Program-made: the position numbers and the translations under genes
Shown: positions 37,843 through 46,596 of the stretch, one piece after another
Numbering within the stretch: the first letter of the stretch is position 1
Layout of the letters: the number at the start of each line of letters is the position of its first letter
Notes under the pieces: generated by a model
The model's input: only the letters and a program-made list of their open reading frames with translations
Database searches by the model: none
What the model was told of the DNA's origin: nothing
From: JAMXLO01 sp036265005
Lineage (GTDB): Bacteria > Pseudomonadota > Alphaproteobacteria > Acetobacterales > Acetobacteraceae
Assembly (NCBI GenBank): GCA_036265005.1
Contig: DATAPW010000397.1
Coordinates: 1 to 64,000, forward strand
Direction: 5' to 3'
Length of the DNA stretch: 64,000 nucleotides

Positions 37843-38834
37843 GCGGCATCCTTCCGCCGCAGCATCCCCAAAAGGCCGCGCGGGAAGAACAGCACCACCA
37901 GCATGAAGATCAGCCCGACAAAACTCATCCAGTTCACTGTCATCGACGAGATGTAGTCCTGCAGGACAACGAACATCGCGGCGCCGACCAAAGGTCCCCA
38001 GAACGCCCGCATGCCGCCCATCACCGTCATGATCACGATGTTGCCGGACATCGTGTAGTGCAGTCCCATCGGATCGGCGAAGTTGTTGAGCAGCGCGTAG
38101 AGCGATCCGGCCAGCGCGGTGAAGCAGCACGACACCGAGAATGACAGCCAGATGTGCCGCTCGATCGGAATGCCGAGGAAGCGCGCGCGGCGTTCGTTCT
38201 CGCGAATGGCCAGCAGCGTTCTGCCGAATGGAGAGCGCAGCAAGCCGGCCTGCATCGCCGTGGCGATGGCGAAGATGAACAGCAGAAAAAAGTAAAATAC
38301 CGTATTGTTGGACAGGTCGAGCTGGACCAGTCCGAGATCGATCGGCTGGCGCGAGAAGCCGCGCAGTCCGTCATAGCCGCCGGTCAGGTCGTCCCACTTG
38401 TAAGCGATGTAAAAGCAGATCTGGCCAAAGGCGATGGTGACCATGGCGAAGTAGACGCCGCGGCGGCGCACCAGCAGCAGTCCGAACAAAGCACCGGCGA
38501 CGCCGCCAAGCAAGGTGCCGGCAACGATCGCGAGCGGCGTCGAGGCGGCGACAAATTTCAGGCACAGGCCGGCTCCGTAGGCACCCAGTCCGAAATACGC
38601 GGCATGTCCGAAGCTCATAACGCCGGTAAAGCCGAGCAGGATGTTGAACGACATTGCCGCCAGGCCGAACACCAGCACACGGCAGGCGAGCGCGGTATAG
38701 CCGCCCAAAAACGGCAGCCATGCCGGCACGCTGAGCAAGACGATCCAAACGATCAGCAACTGCAAGTGGCGTAAGGCGGCGGGACGTGCAACCGGCGCCG
38801 TGGCAGCGGCCTGGCGCAGGGACGTGTCACTCAC
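37839..38834 (-). CDS. livM: Branched-chain amino-acid-type ABC permease (LivM family)
   Basis: The 331-residue integral-membrane subunit starts at GTG 38834, overlapping the livH stop as GTGA. Typical LivM motifs are LNILLGFTGVMSFGHAAYFGLGAYG and RRRGVYFAMVTIAFGQI, with RENERRARFLGIPIERHIW before the late helices. It forms the translocation path with LivH. Confidence 0.92.
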   Translation of the reverse strand: MSDTSLRQAAATAPVARPAALRHLQLLIVWIVLLSVPAWLPFLGGYTALACRVLVFGLAAMSFNILLGFTGVMSFGHAAYFGLGAYGAGLCLKFVAASTPLAIVAGTLLGGVAGALFGLLLVRRRGVYFAMVTIAFGQICFYIAYKWDDLTGGYDGLRGFSRQPIDLGLVQLDLSNNTVFYFFLLFIFAIATAMQAGLLRSPFGRTLLAIRENERRARFLGIPIERHIWLSFSVSCCFTALAGSLYALLNNFADPMGLHYTMSGNIVIMTVMGGMRAFWGPLVGAAMFVVLQDYISSMTVNWMSFVGLIFMLVVLFFPRGLLGMLRRKDAA

Positions 38835-39700
38835 GTCAGCATCCCTTCCTCGCCCAGCAATCCTCGAGGCCGCAGCAGCAGCACGATGGCCATGATGATG
38901 TAGATCACCGCCTCGCTCGCCGCCGGATAGACCACGGTGGTGAGTGCGGCGGCGACACCGATCAGCAGGCCGCCCAACAGCGTGCCGGTCAGGCTGCCGA
39001 CTCCGCCGACGATGATGGCGATGAAACTCGGCATCAGCAGGTCATCGCCCATGTTGGGATTGAGGCCGATCTGTCCGGCTGCCAACACGCCGGCAAGCCC
39101 CGCGAGAAAGCTGCCGACCGCGAAGTTGAACGAGCGCAGCAGCCCGACGTTCACTCCAAGCGCTGCCACGGTGTCGAGGTCCAGCGTGCCGGCACGGATC
39201 CGCACCCCAACTCGGGTAAAGCGCAGGAACGCGAACAGGCCGATGACCGCTGTGGTGACGATTGCCACCATGAAGACGCGATAATAGGTGATGAAGAACA
39301 GGTCGGCGGTGAGCGGCTGCGACAAGGAATCCGGGATGCCCAGGGGCAACACGTTGGCACCCCAGACATAGCGACAGACATCCTGCAGGATGAATGCCAG
39401 GCCGAAGGTCAGCAGCAGGCTGTAGATCGGGTCGCGCGCATAGACGCGGCGGATTACCAGGCGCTCGATGACGTAACCGAAAACCGCAGTCAGCAGCGGC
39501 GAAATCAGCAGCGCGCCCCAAAAACCGATGAACGGCGTCAGCATGAATGCGAGGTAGCCGCCCAAGGCCAGGAAGTTGCCGTGGGCGAAGTTGATGACGT
39601 TGCTGAGGTTGATAATCAGCGACAGGCCGAGTGCCATCAGCACGTAAAATGCACCGATGATCAGGCCGTTGGTGACGTTGAACAGGACGAGTTGGAGCAT
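38831..39700 (-). CDS. livH: Branched-chain amino-acid-type ABC permease (LivH family)
   Basis: About 289 residues from ATG 39700, chosen because GGAAGG lies just upstream; the frame runs four codons further. Family motifs include LIIGAFYVLMALGLSLIINL, NFAHGNFLALGGYL and GLNPNMGDDLLMPSFIAIIVGG, and the arginine-rich VRIRAGTLDLDTVAALGVNVG region. Lies 57 bases after the substrate-binding protein gene. Confidence 0.92.
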   Translation of the reverse strand: MLQLVLFNVTNGLIIGAFYVLMALGLSLIINLSNVINFAHGNFLALGGYLAFMLTPFIGFWGALLISPLLTAVFGYVIERLVIRRVYARDPIYSLLLTFGLAFILQDVCRYVWGANVLPLGIPDSLSQPLTADLFFITYYRVFMVAIVTTAVIGLFAFLRFTRVGVRIRAGTLDLDTVAALGVNVGLLRSFNFAVGSFLAGLAGVLAAGQIGLNPNMGDDLLMPSFIAIIVGGVGSLTGTLLGGLLIGVAAALTTVVYPAASEAVIYIIMAIVLLLRPRGLLGEEGMLT

Positions 39701-39757
39701 GGTGCCTTCCAAGGCTGGCTGGCGCGCCGGGATTTCGCCCCCGGCGCGCCAGAATGA

Positions 39758-41008
39758 TCAGGCCGGGAAGGACATCTTGCAGCCGGTCGATTCGACCGTG
39801 CCGGCCGCCTGCTCGCCGGTGACCAGGTTCTCAACCTTGAAGACAGCATCAGGATCGCCTTCGGGCGGATGCACCTGGCCGACGAAGATATTGCTCATCA
39901 GCTGATGGTCGCCGGCGCGGAATTTGATGCTCCCGGGTTGCAGCGCGATCTCGGGCGGCAACTCCAGATCGGATAGCGCCTGCGCCATCTTCAATCCGTC
40001 GAGCGACTTTGCCTTCTCCGCGGCAAGCCGCACGGCGTGGATGCTGACATAGGCGAACCAATGCCGGGCGGTCGGTTTTTTGCCGAGTGCCTTGGAGAAG
40101 CTGTCGACGAAGGGAGCAACCTCCTTGACGTTCGGCTGCTGCCACCACCACTCCATGCACCACCAGCCGGCCTGCGCTTCCTTGGGCACGGACTTGACGC
40201 TCTCCACTTCGAACAGCGCGCCACCGAGCGCCATCTCCTTGGACATGCCGAACTGCACGAACTGCTTCATGCAATTGATCTGCGCCAGGCCGCCCATGTT
40301 GTTGAGCAGCACCTGAGGCTTGTACGCCTTGGCCTTGATCAGGGTGGCGGAAAACTCGGTGCTGGCGATGGGCAACATGTCGCCTTCAAACTCGCCGCCC
40401 AGCGCCTTCAGGTTGCGGACGAAGTTGTCTTGCAACGTGCGGCCGTAGGCGTAGTCCGGCGTGATGAAGAACCAGCGCTTGCCGAAGCGCTTCACCAGTT
40501 CGCCGGTGACCGCGGCGGCGTCCATCGAGGTGGTGTTGCAGACGCGGTAGGTGTTCCACTTGCAGTCGGTGCCGGTGATCGGGTCGGTGTGGCCGCCGGG
40601 CACGATGTGCAGCACCTTCTTCTCGGCGGTGACGGCCATCATGGCGTAGGCGATGCCGGAGTTCACGTCGCCCAGGATGGCGTCGACATTGTCGCGCTCG
40701 ATCAGCTTGCGGGTTTTCTGGACGCCGGTGCCGGTGTCGTTGGCGGAGTCTTCGACCAGCAGCTCAACCGGGCGGCCGAGGATGCCGCCCTTCTTGTTCA
40801 GATCCTCGACGGTCCATTTGGCGCCTTCGACCTCGCTGGTGGCGAGGGCGGACAGGCTGCCGGTGATCGGATCGACCATGCCGATCCGGACCGGGGTTTC
40901 GCCACGAGCCCTGATGATGAAAGGCGAGGCCAGTTGCAGTGCGCCTATAGTGGCTCCGGCGCCGATCATCGTACGGCGGCCGATTGCCAAAGATTGCCGA
41001 ATTGTCAT
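39758..41008 (-). CDS. livK: ABC transporter substrate-binding protein (LivK/amide-binding type)
   Basis: The 416-residue protein starts at ATG 41008 behind GGGGGACGG. Its N-terminus, IGRRTMIGAGATIGALQLA, has twin arginines before a hydrophobic core and fits a Tat-type signal. The periplasmic-binding fold type I begins with VRIGMVDPITGSLSALATSEVEGAKW. The aromatic WWCMEWWWQQ stretch near residue 300 is unusual and may sit at the pocket. The closest relatives by eye are urea/short-chain amide or aromatic-acid binding proteins. Located first in the liv operon, it defines the substrate of the importer. Confidence 0.9.
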   Translation of the reverse strand: MTIRQSLAIGRRTMIGAGATIGALQLASPFIIRARGETPVRIGMVDPITGSLSALATSEVEGAKWTVEDLNKKGGILGRPVELLVEDSANDTGTGVQKTRKLIERDNVDAILGDVNSGIAYAMMAVTAEKKVLHIVPGGHTDPITGTDCKWNTYRVCNTTSMDAAAVTGELVKRFGKRWFFITPDYAYGRTLQDNFVRNLKALGGEFEGDMLPIASTEFSATLIKAKAYKPQVLLNNMGGLAQINCMKQFVQFGMSKEMALGGALFEVESVKSVPKEAQAGWWCMEWWWQQPNVKEVAPFVDSFSKALGKKPTARHWFAYVSIHAVRLAAEKAKSLDGLKMAQALSDLELPPEIALQPGSIKFRAGDHQLMSNIFVGQVHPPEGDPDAVFKVENLVTGEQAAGTVESTGCKMSFPA

Positions 41009-41336
41009 GTTCCGTCCCCCATCAACCGCGCCAGCGGCTTCTTCGTTATACGCCGACTGCCAGGCAGCGACGGCGCGGCCGTACTACCCTTCGCGCCGAA
41101 GATCAATCCTTGCCACCGGTTCCATCGGTAACTGCTGCACCGATGCGTCCGCCGTTGCCGGACTGCGCCCTTCCGGGACTGGGTTGACCTGACCCAGTGG
41201 AATGTCGGGCTGGCGGGACCGAACGCAGCGCTGGAGCAACTACCGGAGGTGGTGCGCGCGTCGCCCTGTCCACAGCACGGCACCACCGGATATATTGCGT
41301 GACACCCGTACTCAGACAGGCTGAACGCTGCATCCG
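41009..41336. promoter_or_regulatory. Divergent intergenic region between liv operon and the giant glycosyltransferase
   Basis: The 328-base gap contains no credible ORF. It should hold the liv promoter and that of the plus-strand glycosyltransferase gene. A 7-base inverted repeat, ACTGGGT-7-ACCCAGT, at 41178-41198 could be an operator or hairpin. I could not assign -35 and -10 boxes confidently. Confidence 0.4.
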
Positions 41337-44300
41337 ATGGACGACATGGACGCTCCCTCCCACCTTGCCGATCATCAGCGGCTGGCTGCGCCGAGCCGTT
41401 ATGCGGCGGTGGTTGTCGCCAACATCCTTGATCGCTGGATCGAGACGAAGTCCGTTCTGGACCTCGGCTGCGGCACTGGGACGTGGCTGCGTGGTTTTGC
41501 GGCCAGCGGCCGGCGGGAGGTGTTCGGCGTCGAAGGCGAACATCTGGACCTGCAACATTTGGAGATCGATCCGGAGCTGATCCTGCATGCTGATCTTGGT
41601 CAGCAAATCGACCTGCGGCGACGCTTCGATCTTGTTCTATGCCTGGAAGTGGCGGAGCACATCGCGTCCGAGTCAGCCGGGACCGTTGTGGACAATTGCA
41701 TCCGGCATGCGGACATCGTGCTGTTTTCGGCAGCTTTGCCCGGTCAGCAAGGACGTCGCCACGTCAACGAGCAACTGCCGGAGTACTGGGTTGCGTTGTT
41801 CCGCTCCCGCGGCTTCGTCGTGTTCGACGTGATTCGGCCGCTGATCTGGGACGATGGGAACATACCAATCTGGTATCGGCAAAATACGCTGCTGTTCGTC
41901 CGCGAGGATCTTCAGGTCGCGGCGACATTGCAGATGGAGGCAGAGCGCGTAGCCGCTGCCATGCCGTTGAACCGGGCGCATCCGGACCTGCTGAAATGGT
42001 TTTCCCACGAAGCGACGCTGGCAAAACAAGCCAGCGCCGACGCCACAAAAGCGAACCACGATCTGCAGCGCAGGCTTGCTGATACCACCGCGCGGCTGAC
42101 CGCGGCATCAAGGCGCGCAGAAGGCGAATTGCAGCGTGCAAACAGTGCGCTGGCAGTGTTGCGACAGGAACGGGAAATCATATTCAACTCGACCATCTGG
42201 CGCATGACCGGTCCACTTCGCAGTGCCGGCCGCAAAGTACCGGTGCCGGTACGGAGAATGCTGCGCCGGGTACTGCAGTCAATGGCTGCACTCCGCCAAA
42301 TACCACGACCCGCACCGACCGCGGGCAGCGCCAAGGCCTCGGCTTCTGCAGGCCTGTTCGGTTCCCCTGAAAGCTGGCGGATCGTGGTCGTGTCCGGGGA
42401 GCCACATAACCCCGGGCATTTCTATCGCGTGGTACGTTTTGCCGAAGCGGCGAAGGCGGTCGGCGCAAGCGTGCTTTCGATTACACTGCCCGAACTCGCA
42501 GCCCACCACCGCGACCTGGTTGCCGCCGATCTTGTGATGATCTGGCGCGCGGCCAACACGCCCGAGGTTGCAGCGGGAATCGAGGCGATCCGTACTGGCA
42601 ATGGCAAGCTGCTGGTGGATGTAGACGACTTGATGTTCGTGCCGGAACTGGCATCGGAGACCATCATCGATGGCATCCGCAGTCAAAATCTGGATGCTGC
42701 CGGCGTCGCCGAGTTTTTCGTGCGGGTCCGGGAAGTGATGGCCGCGGCCGATGCCTGCATCTGCACCACCAACGAACTGGCGATGTATGTGCGGCAATTG
42801 GAAAAGGTCACCTTCGTGCTGCCGAACGGCTTCGATTCGGGCATGCATGCGGCCGCACGGCTCGCCGTTCGGCGCCGTCGTGCGCTGCAGGACGATGGGA
42901 TGATCCGCATCGGCTATGCCGCCGGCACCCGTACTCATCAACGCGATTTCGCCGTGGCAGCCGATGCGCTTGCGCGCATCCTGCAGCAATTTCCATCATG
43001 CCGACTGGTGCTGTTCCGCGACCCGGCGACAGGACATTCGGTTCTCGATGCCGGCGAGTTTCCGACACTGCAGGCACAGGCCGACCAGATTGAGTGGCGG
43101 GACCTGGTGCCGTTGAGCGAGCTGCCCGACGAATTGTCGCGCTTCGATATCAACCTGGCACCATTGGAAATCGGTAACGCGTTCTGTGAGGCCAAGAGCG
43201 AGCTGAAATATTTCGAAGCAGCCCTGGCAGGGGTGTGCACAATTGCGTCTGCGACCGGACCGATGCGACGCGCAATCCGGGACGGCGAAACCGGCAGGCT
43301 GGCAGACGGCCCAGAGGACTGGTACGCGGCGCTGCGCGATCTGATTGGCGACGCCGGGTTGCGCCATCGGCTGGCGCATGCGGCTTATCTCGACGTGTTG
43401 TGGCGTTTCGGCCCGGTCAGGCGGCAGGATCTGCTGTTTTCGATGGTGCAGCAGCTTCGTGGGGGACCCGAAGGCGCGCGTGCCTTCGAATTGCAGTGGC
43501 TGCGCGACACTGCATCGGCCAACCGCTTGCCGGACACGCCTGAGGCAGAGACCGTGTATGCCGCAGACAAGCTCGGCCTGGCCGAGGTCACTGTGGCCAT
43601 CCCGCTGTACAACTATGCCAACTACATCGAGGAGGCGCTGGAGTCGGTACGGGCGCAGACATTGGCTGCGATCGATCTCGTCGTGGTGGACGATGCCTCG
43701 ACCGACCATTCGCTGGATGTCGCCCTGGCGTGGGTGCGGCGTCATGCAGACCGCTTCAATCGGGTCCTGGTGATGTGCAACCGAAGCAATTCCGGCCTGG
43801 CGCGCACACGAAATGTCGGCTTCGATGCTGCGGAGACCCACTACGTTCTACCGCTCGACGCGGATAACCGCTTGCGACCGGAGAGCTGCGAGAAGAGTCT
43901 GGCCGCGCTGCAGGGCGGTCGTGCTGCGTTCGCTTATCCGAAGATCCAATGCTTTGGTGGATCGGATCACGTGATCGGTGCGCAGCCTTTCGAGCCACTG
44001 CGCCTCGCGAGCAACAACTACATCGACGCGATGGCATTGATCGCGAAGTGGGCCTGGGCCGCGATCGGCGGCTATGAGCACATCAAGTTTGGTTGGGAAG
44101 ACTACGATTTCTGGTGCCGCTGCGTCGAGCGGGGTATCTGGGGTGTCCACGTACCCGAAATACTGGCTGACTATCGGTTCCACGAAACGTCGATGCTGCG
44201 CACCTCGACCGATATCCCAAAAAACAAGCAGCTTGTGGTCAGCACCTTGGAGAGCCGGCACCCCTGGTTGTCGATCTTACCAGATCAGCCCGCCGACTGA
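41337..44300 (+). CDS. Three-domain methyltransferase-GT4-GT2 protein
   Basis: The 987-residue cytosolic protein has three regions. Residues about 35-185 are a class I SAM-dependent methyltransferase (SVLDLGCGTGTWLRGF, then LCLEVAEHI, then an acidic-loop VNEQLPEYW segment). Residues about 190-290 are a charged helical/coiled-coil stretch ending in the STIWRMTGPLR motif common in multi-domain surface glycosyltransferases. Residues about 350-700 are a GT4-like domain (HFYRVVRFAEA at the start, E in APLEIGNAFCEAKSELKYFEAALAG). Residues about 748-985 are a GT2 domain (VTVAIPLYNYANYIEEAL, VVVDDASTDHS, LPLDADN, WEDYDFWCR). It would build and methylate a surface glycan. It faces the RTX-like protein gene, a possible acceptor. 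No ribosome site is seen at ATG 41337. Confidence 0.82.
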   Translation: MDDMDAPSHLADHQRLAAPSRYAAVVVANILDRWIETKSVLDLGCGTGTWLRGFAASGRREVFGVEGEHLDLQHLEIDPELILHADLGQQIDLRRRFDLVLCLEVAEHIASESAGTVVDNCIRHADIVLFSAALPGQQGRRHVNEQLPEYWVALFRSRGFVVFDVIRPLIWDDGNIPIWYRQNTLLFVREDLQVAATLQMEAERVAAAMPLNRAHPDLLKWFSHEATLAKQASADATKANHDLQRRLADTTARLTAASRRAEGELQRANSALAVLRQEREIIFNSTIWRMTGPLRSAGRKVPVPVRRMLRRVLQSMAALRQIPRPAPTAGSAKASASAGLFGSPESWRIVVVSGEPHNPGHFYRVVRFAEAAKAVGASVLSITLPELAAHHRDLVAADLVMIWRAANTPEVAAGIEAIRTGNGKLLVDVDDLMFVPELASETIIDGIRSQNLDAAGVAEFFVRVREVMAAADACICTTNELAMYVRQLEKVTFVLPNGFDSGMHAAARLAVRRRRALQDDGMIRIGYAAGTRTHQRDFAVAADALARILQQFPSCRLVLFRDPATGHSVLDAGEFPTLQAQADQIEWRDLVPLSELPDELSRFDINLAPLEIGNAFCEAKSELKYFEAALAGVCTIASATGPMRRAIRDGETGRLADGPEDWYAALRDLIGDAGLRHRLAHAAYLDVLWRFGPVRRQDLLFSMVQQLRGGPEGARAFELQWLRDTASANRLPDTPEAETVYAADKLGLAEVTVAIPLYNYANYIEEALESVRAQTLAAIDLVVVDDASTDHSLDVALAWVRRHADRFNRVLVMCNRSNSGLARTRNVGFDAAETHYVLPLDADNRLRPESCEKSLAALQGGRAAFAYPKIQCFGGSDHVIGAQPFEPLRLASNNYIDAMALIAKWAWAAIGGYEHIKFGWEDYDFWCRCVERGIWGVHVPEILADYRFHETSMLRTSTDIPKNKQLVVSTLESRHPWLSILPDQPAD

Positions 44301-44362
44301 GCTGCCGATGACGTCGGCGGGTCTGAATGCTTGCCTGCGCACCATTCGCCGGACGCAGAGAC

Positions 44363-44384
44363 GGCCACCCTGAGGGGGGTGGCC
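44363..44384. terminator. Hairpin between convergent GT and RTX-like genes
   Basis: GGCCACCC, a 6-base loop, then GGGTGGCC in the 107-base gap between two convergent stops. The stem is strong but lacks a U tract; a bidirectional terminator role is likely but unproven. Confidence 0.5.
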
Positions 44385-44407
44385 GCATCAGTTCAGCGCA
44401 GGCCGGA

Positions 44408-45760
44408 TCAGAACGAGTGGATGTTGCCGGTGATCGACGACACACTGACATTGAAGGTGATCTTCGTGCCGTCGGAAAGCGTCAGGGTATTGCCCGAGCC
44501 CGCCGCGACGATCGACGCAGCAACCGAGGCGGTATTGTAACCCACAAGCACCACCGAGTCGTTCCCGTTGAAGTCGGTGACTGCGTCGTTGCCACCCGCG
44601 GCCTTGTTGATGAAGGTGAAGAAATTGTTGCCCGCTCCACCGGTCATGGTCGCATTCCCGGTGCTCGCGAACATGGTGTCGTTGCCGGCGCCACCGATCA
44701 GGGTGTCGTTGCCGGATCCTGCACCGAACAGGTTGTTGGAGAACGAACCGCCGGCATTCAGGGTCTCGTTGCCGGCATATGCGGCGAACGAGGCACCACC
44801 GCTGCTCGCGGCACCGAAGAACGTGACGTTGCTGCCCGATGCGCCGAACACGCTGACGATGCTGGAGCCACCGACGATTGAGGCGGTACCGGCGCTGCCG
44901 ACGAACTGCATTGGGCCGCCATCGCCGAAGATCAGGTTCTTGCCGGCCCCACCGAAAATGGTCGCCGATCCCGTCCCGCCGACTATGGTGTTGTTGCCGC
45001 CCTCATCCACAAAGACGGTCTTGCTGTTGTTCAGGAAGTAAACACCGCTGTTGGCGCCAAAGATCGTGTCGCTGCCTGAACCAGCCGATACGGTTTCATT
45101 GTTGATCGAGCCGCCGACCACGAGTTGACCGGAGCCACCGAAGATCAGCGAATTGCTGCCGTAGCTGGCTGTTGTATCGGAGCCGGCGCCGGCAACCACC
45201 GTGTCGCCAGTGCCGTCAGAAATGAAGAACTGCTTGCTGCCGGTTGCGGTATCGGCGCCCCACAGCAGGTTTGCACCACCGCCGCCACCCTGGGTTCCGG
45301 ACCCGGTGGCGTAAATCGTGTCATTGCCGGCGCCGGTGCCGACGATGAACGACGAACCGCCATTCAGCACCACGAGGTTGTTGCCGCCACCGGCCGCAAC
45401 CGTGTTGTTGCCGCTGCCGAAGATCGACGAACTGATGGTGCTGGTCAGGATGCTCGCATTGGACGCAGTGATCGTGACCGGCGCACTGGCACCGTCAACA
45501 ATGAAGGCATAGCCATTCGGGATGGTTATCCCGCCGCCAGTGCTTCCCGTAACGATAATCTCGCCGACTGTGCCAGGTGTCGTCGGTGCTGCAGGGGGCG
45601 TCGTGCCAACGCCGGCGGTGGTGACCGACAGCGTGCCCCCGCTCGTCGTTACCGCCGCGATCGCATTGGCGATCTGCTGTGCGACAATGAAATTGACATT
45701 GTTCGATTGTGGAACTGTGACCGTCGATGTGCCGGTACCCGGAACTGTTACCGAAGGCAT
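44408..45760 (-). CDS. Secreted RTX-like beta-roll (calcium-binding repeat) protein
   Basis: The 450-residue protein is rich in Gly, Ser, Thr, Asn and Ala and nearly free of Cys, Lys and Arg. After an N-terminal segment of about 105 residues it has glycine-rich beta-roll turns, several matching the GGxGxD type: GTGAGNDTIYATG, AGAGSDTTASYG, SAGSGSDTIFGAN and GSGNDTLIGGAGNDTMFAS; others are degenerate. The C-terminus (DFNGNDSVVLVGY ... ITFNVSVSSITGNIHSF) looks like an uncleaved type I secretion signal; no N-terminal signal peptide is present. It would be secreted through a T1SS not encoded here, probably binding Ca2+ outside the cell. Start ATG 45760 has GGAGAA upstream. Confidence 0.82.
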   Translation of the reverse strand: MPSVTVPGTGTSTVTVPQSNNVNFIVAQQIANAIAAVTTSGGTLSVTTAGVGTTPPAAPTTPGTVGEIIVTGSTGGGITIPNGYAFIVDGASAPVTITASNASILTSTISSSIFGSGNNTVAAGGGNNLVVLNGGSSFIVGTGAGNDTIYATGSGTQGGGGGANLLWGADTATGSKQFFISDGTGDTVVAGAGSDTTASYGSNSLIFGGSGQLVVGGSINNETVSAGSGSDTIFGANSGVYFLNNSKTVFVDEGGNNTIVGGTGSATIFGGAGKNLIFGDGGPMQFVGSAGTASIVGGSSIVSVFGASGSNVTFFGAASSGGASFAAYAGNETLNAGGSFSNNLFGAGSGNDTLIGGAGNDTMFASTGNATMTGGAGNNFFTFINKAAGGNDAVTDFNGNDSVVLVGYNTASVAASIVAAGSGNTLTLSDGTKITFNVSVSSITGNIHSF

Positions 45761-45819
45761 CTTGTTCTCCGTTTGAGCAAACCAGCCAGCCCAGACGCCA
45801 CGACAACCGGACCGGGAGA

Positions 45820-45847
45820 ATTATGGACGACCGCGGGTTTTTTGCAA
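45820..45847 (-). promoter_or_regulatory. Candidate sigma-70-like promoter for the RTX-like gene
   Basis: On the minus strand, TTGCAA (45847-45842) and CATAAT (45825-45820) are separated by 16 bases. They lie about 60 bases upstream of the RTX-like start. This is one of the few regions with clear box-like sequences in the window. Confidence 0.5.
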
Positions 45848-46596
45848 CCCATTTCTCAGGCGTGGATGTTTCTTAGTTTCGGTCCTGGAGCGACCGAAGC
45901 CATGCCGTTGATACCTAGCACGCCCGCAGCCGACCGCAAAACATTTTGTGTGAGTGAAGCGCCGCCAGATACAAGCTTCGGGCAGAGAAAAACGACAGAA
46001 AGCCGCAGACCAGCAACTATCCGCCGGCATGAGTCTCCAACAATCGACAACTCTGCAAAATACAACGATTTAGAAGCACTACATTGCCAGGAAATAGGGG
46101 ATAATTACTTTAGATGTGACCAAGCATTACATAAACAAGGAATCATTAATAAATCGTAAACCCGGGTCGGTGGCGGAATTTTCTGTGCCAATACCAATCA
46201 GCGGAATGGTCGCCGCGGACGCCTGTATTTCCCGCAACAGTGGCGAGACAGCATCTATCATCGTACTGTCACGTTCCGCCGCCAAACTCGCAATGCGCCC
46301 TTTGGACCGCCGTCCAGGAGTGATGCGGCGATGCAACATACCACGGCATTTTGGATGTCGAATCTTGCCGAATCGGACCCTCGCATGAGCCTCGATCGGC
46401 CCTCCCGCCGCGCCCTGGCGACACCCGGACAACCTCGCCGCAAATCATGAACAGTCGTGGAACAGACAATAGCCGATCCCGCTTTGCCGGCGCCAACCGC
46501 CACCGGCGGAGCGAGCGGTGCCGAAAGGCGACCCGCCTCCCTCCGGCCCGCCCGACCAAGCGATGCCGGCGACCGACCATCTACTGATCGACGGGC
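45848..46596. other. AT-richer non-coding stretch upstream of the RTX-like gene
   Basis: The non-coding gap around this region is 836 bases (45761-46596), the largest in the window. Its part near 46040-46160 is visibly AT-rich compared with the neighbours (for example ATTAATAAATCG around 46145-46158). Small open frames such as 46116-46388 have no family features and look like chance. The region could carry regulatory sites or be a remnant of transferred DNA, possibly together with the RTX-like gene. Confidence 0.4.

Noticed and set aside
46116..46388. 90-codon plus-strand frame in the AT-rich gap
   Set aside because: No domain, no convincing ribosome site and no hydrophobic or repeat pattern; it stays unannotated.
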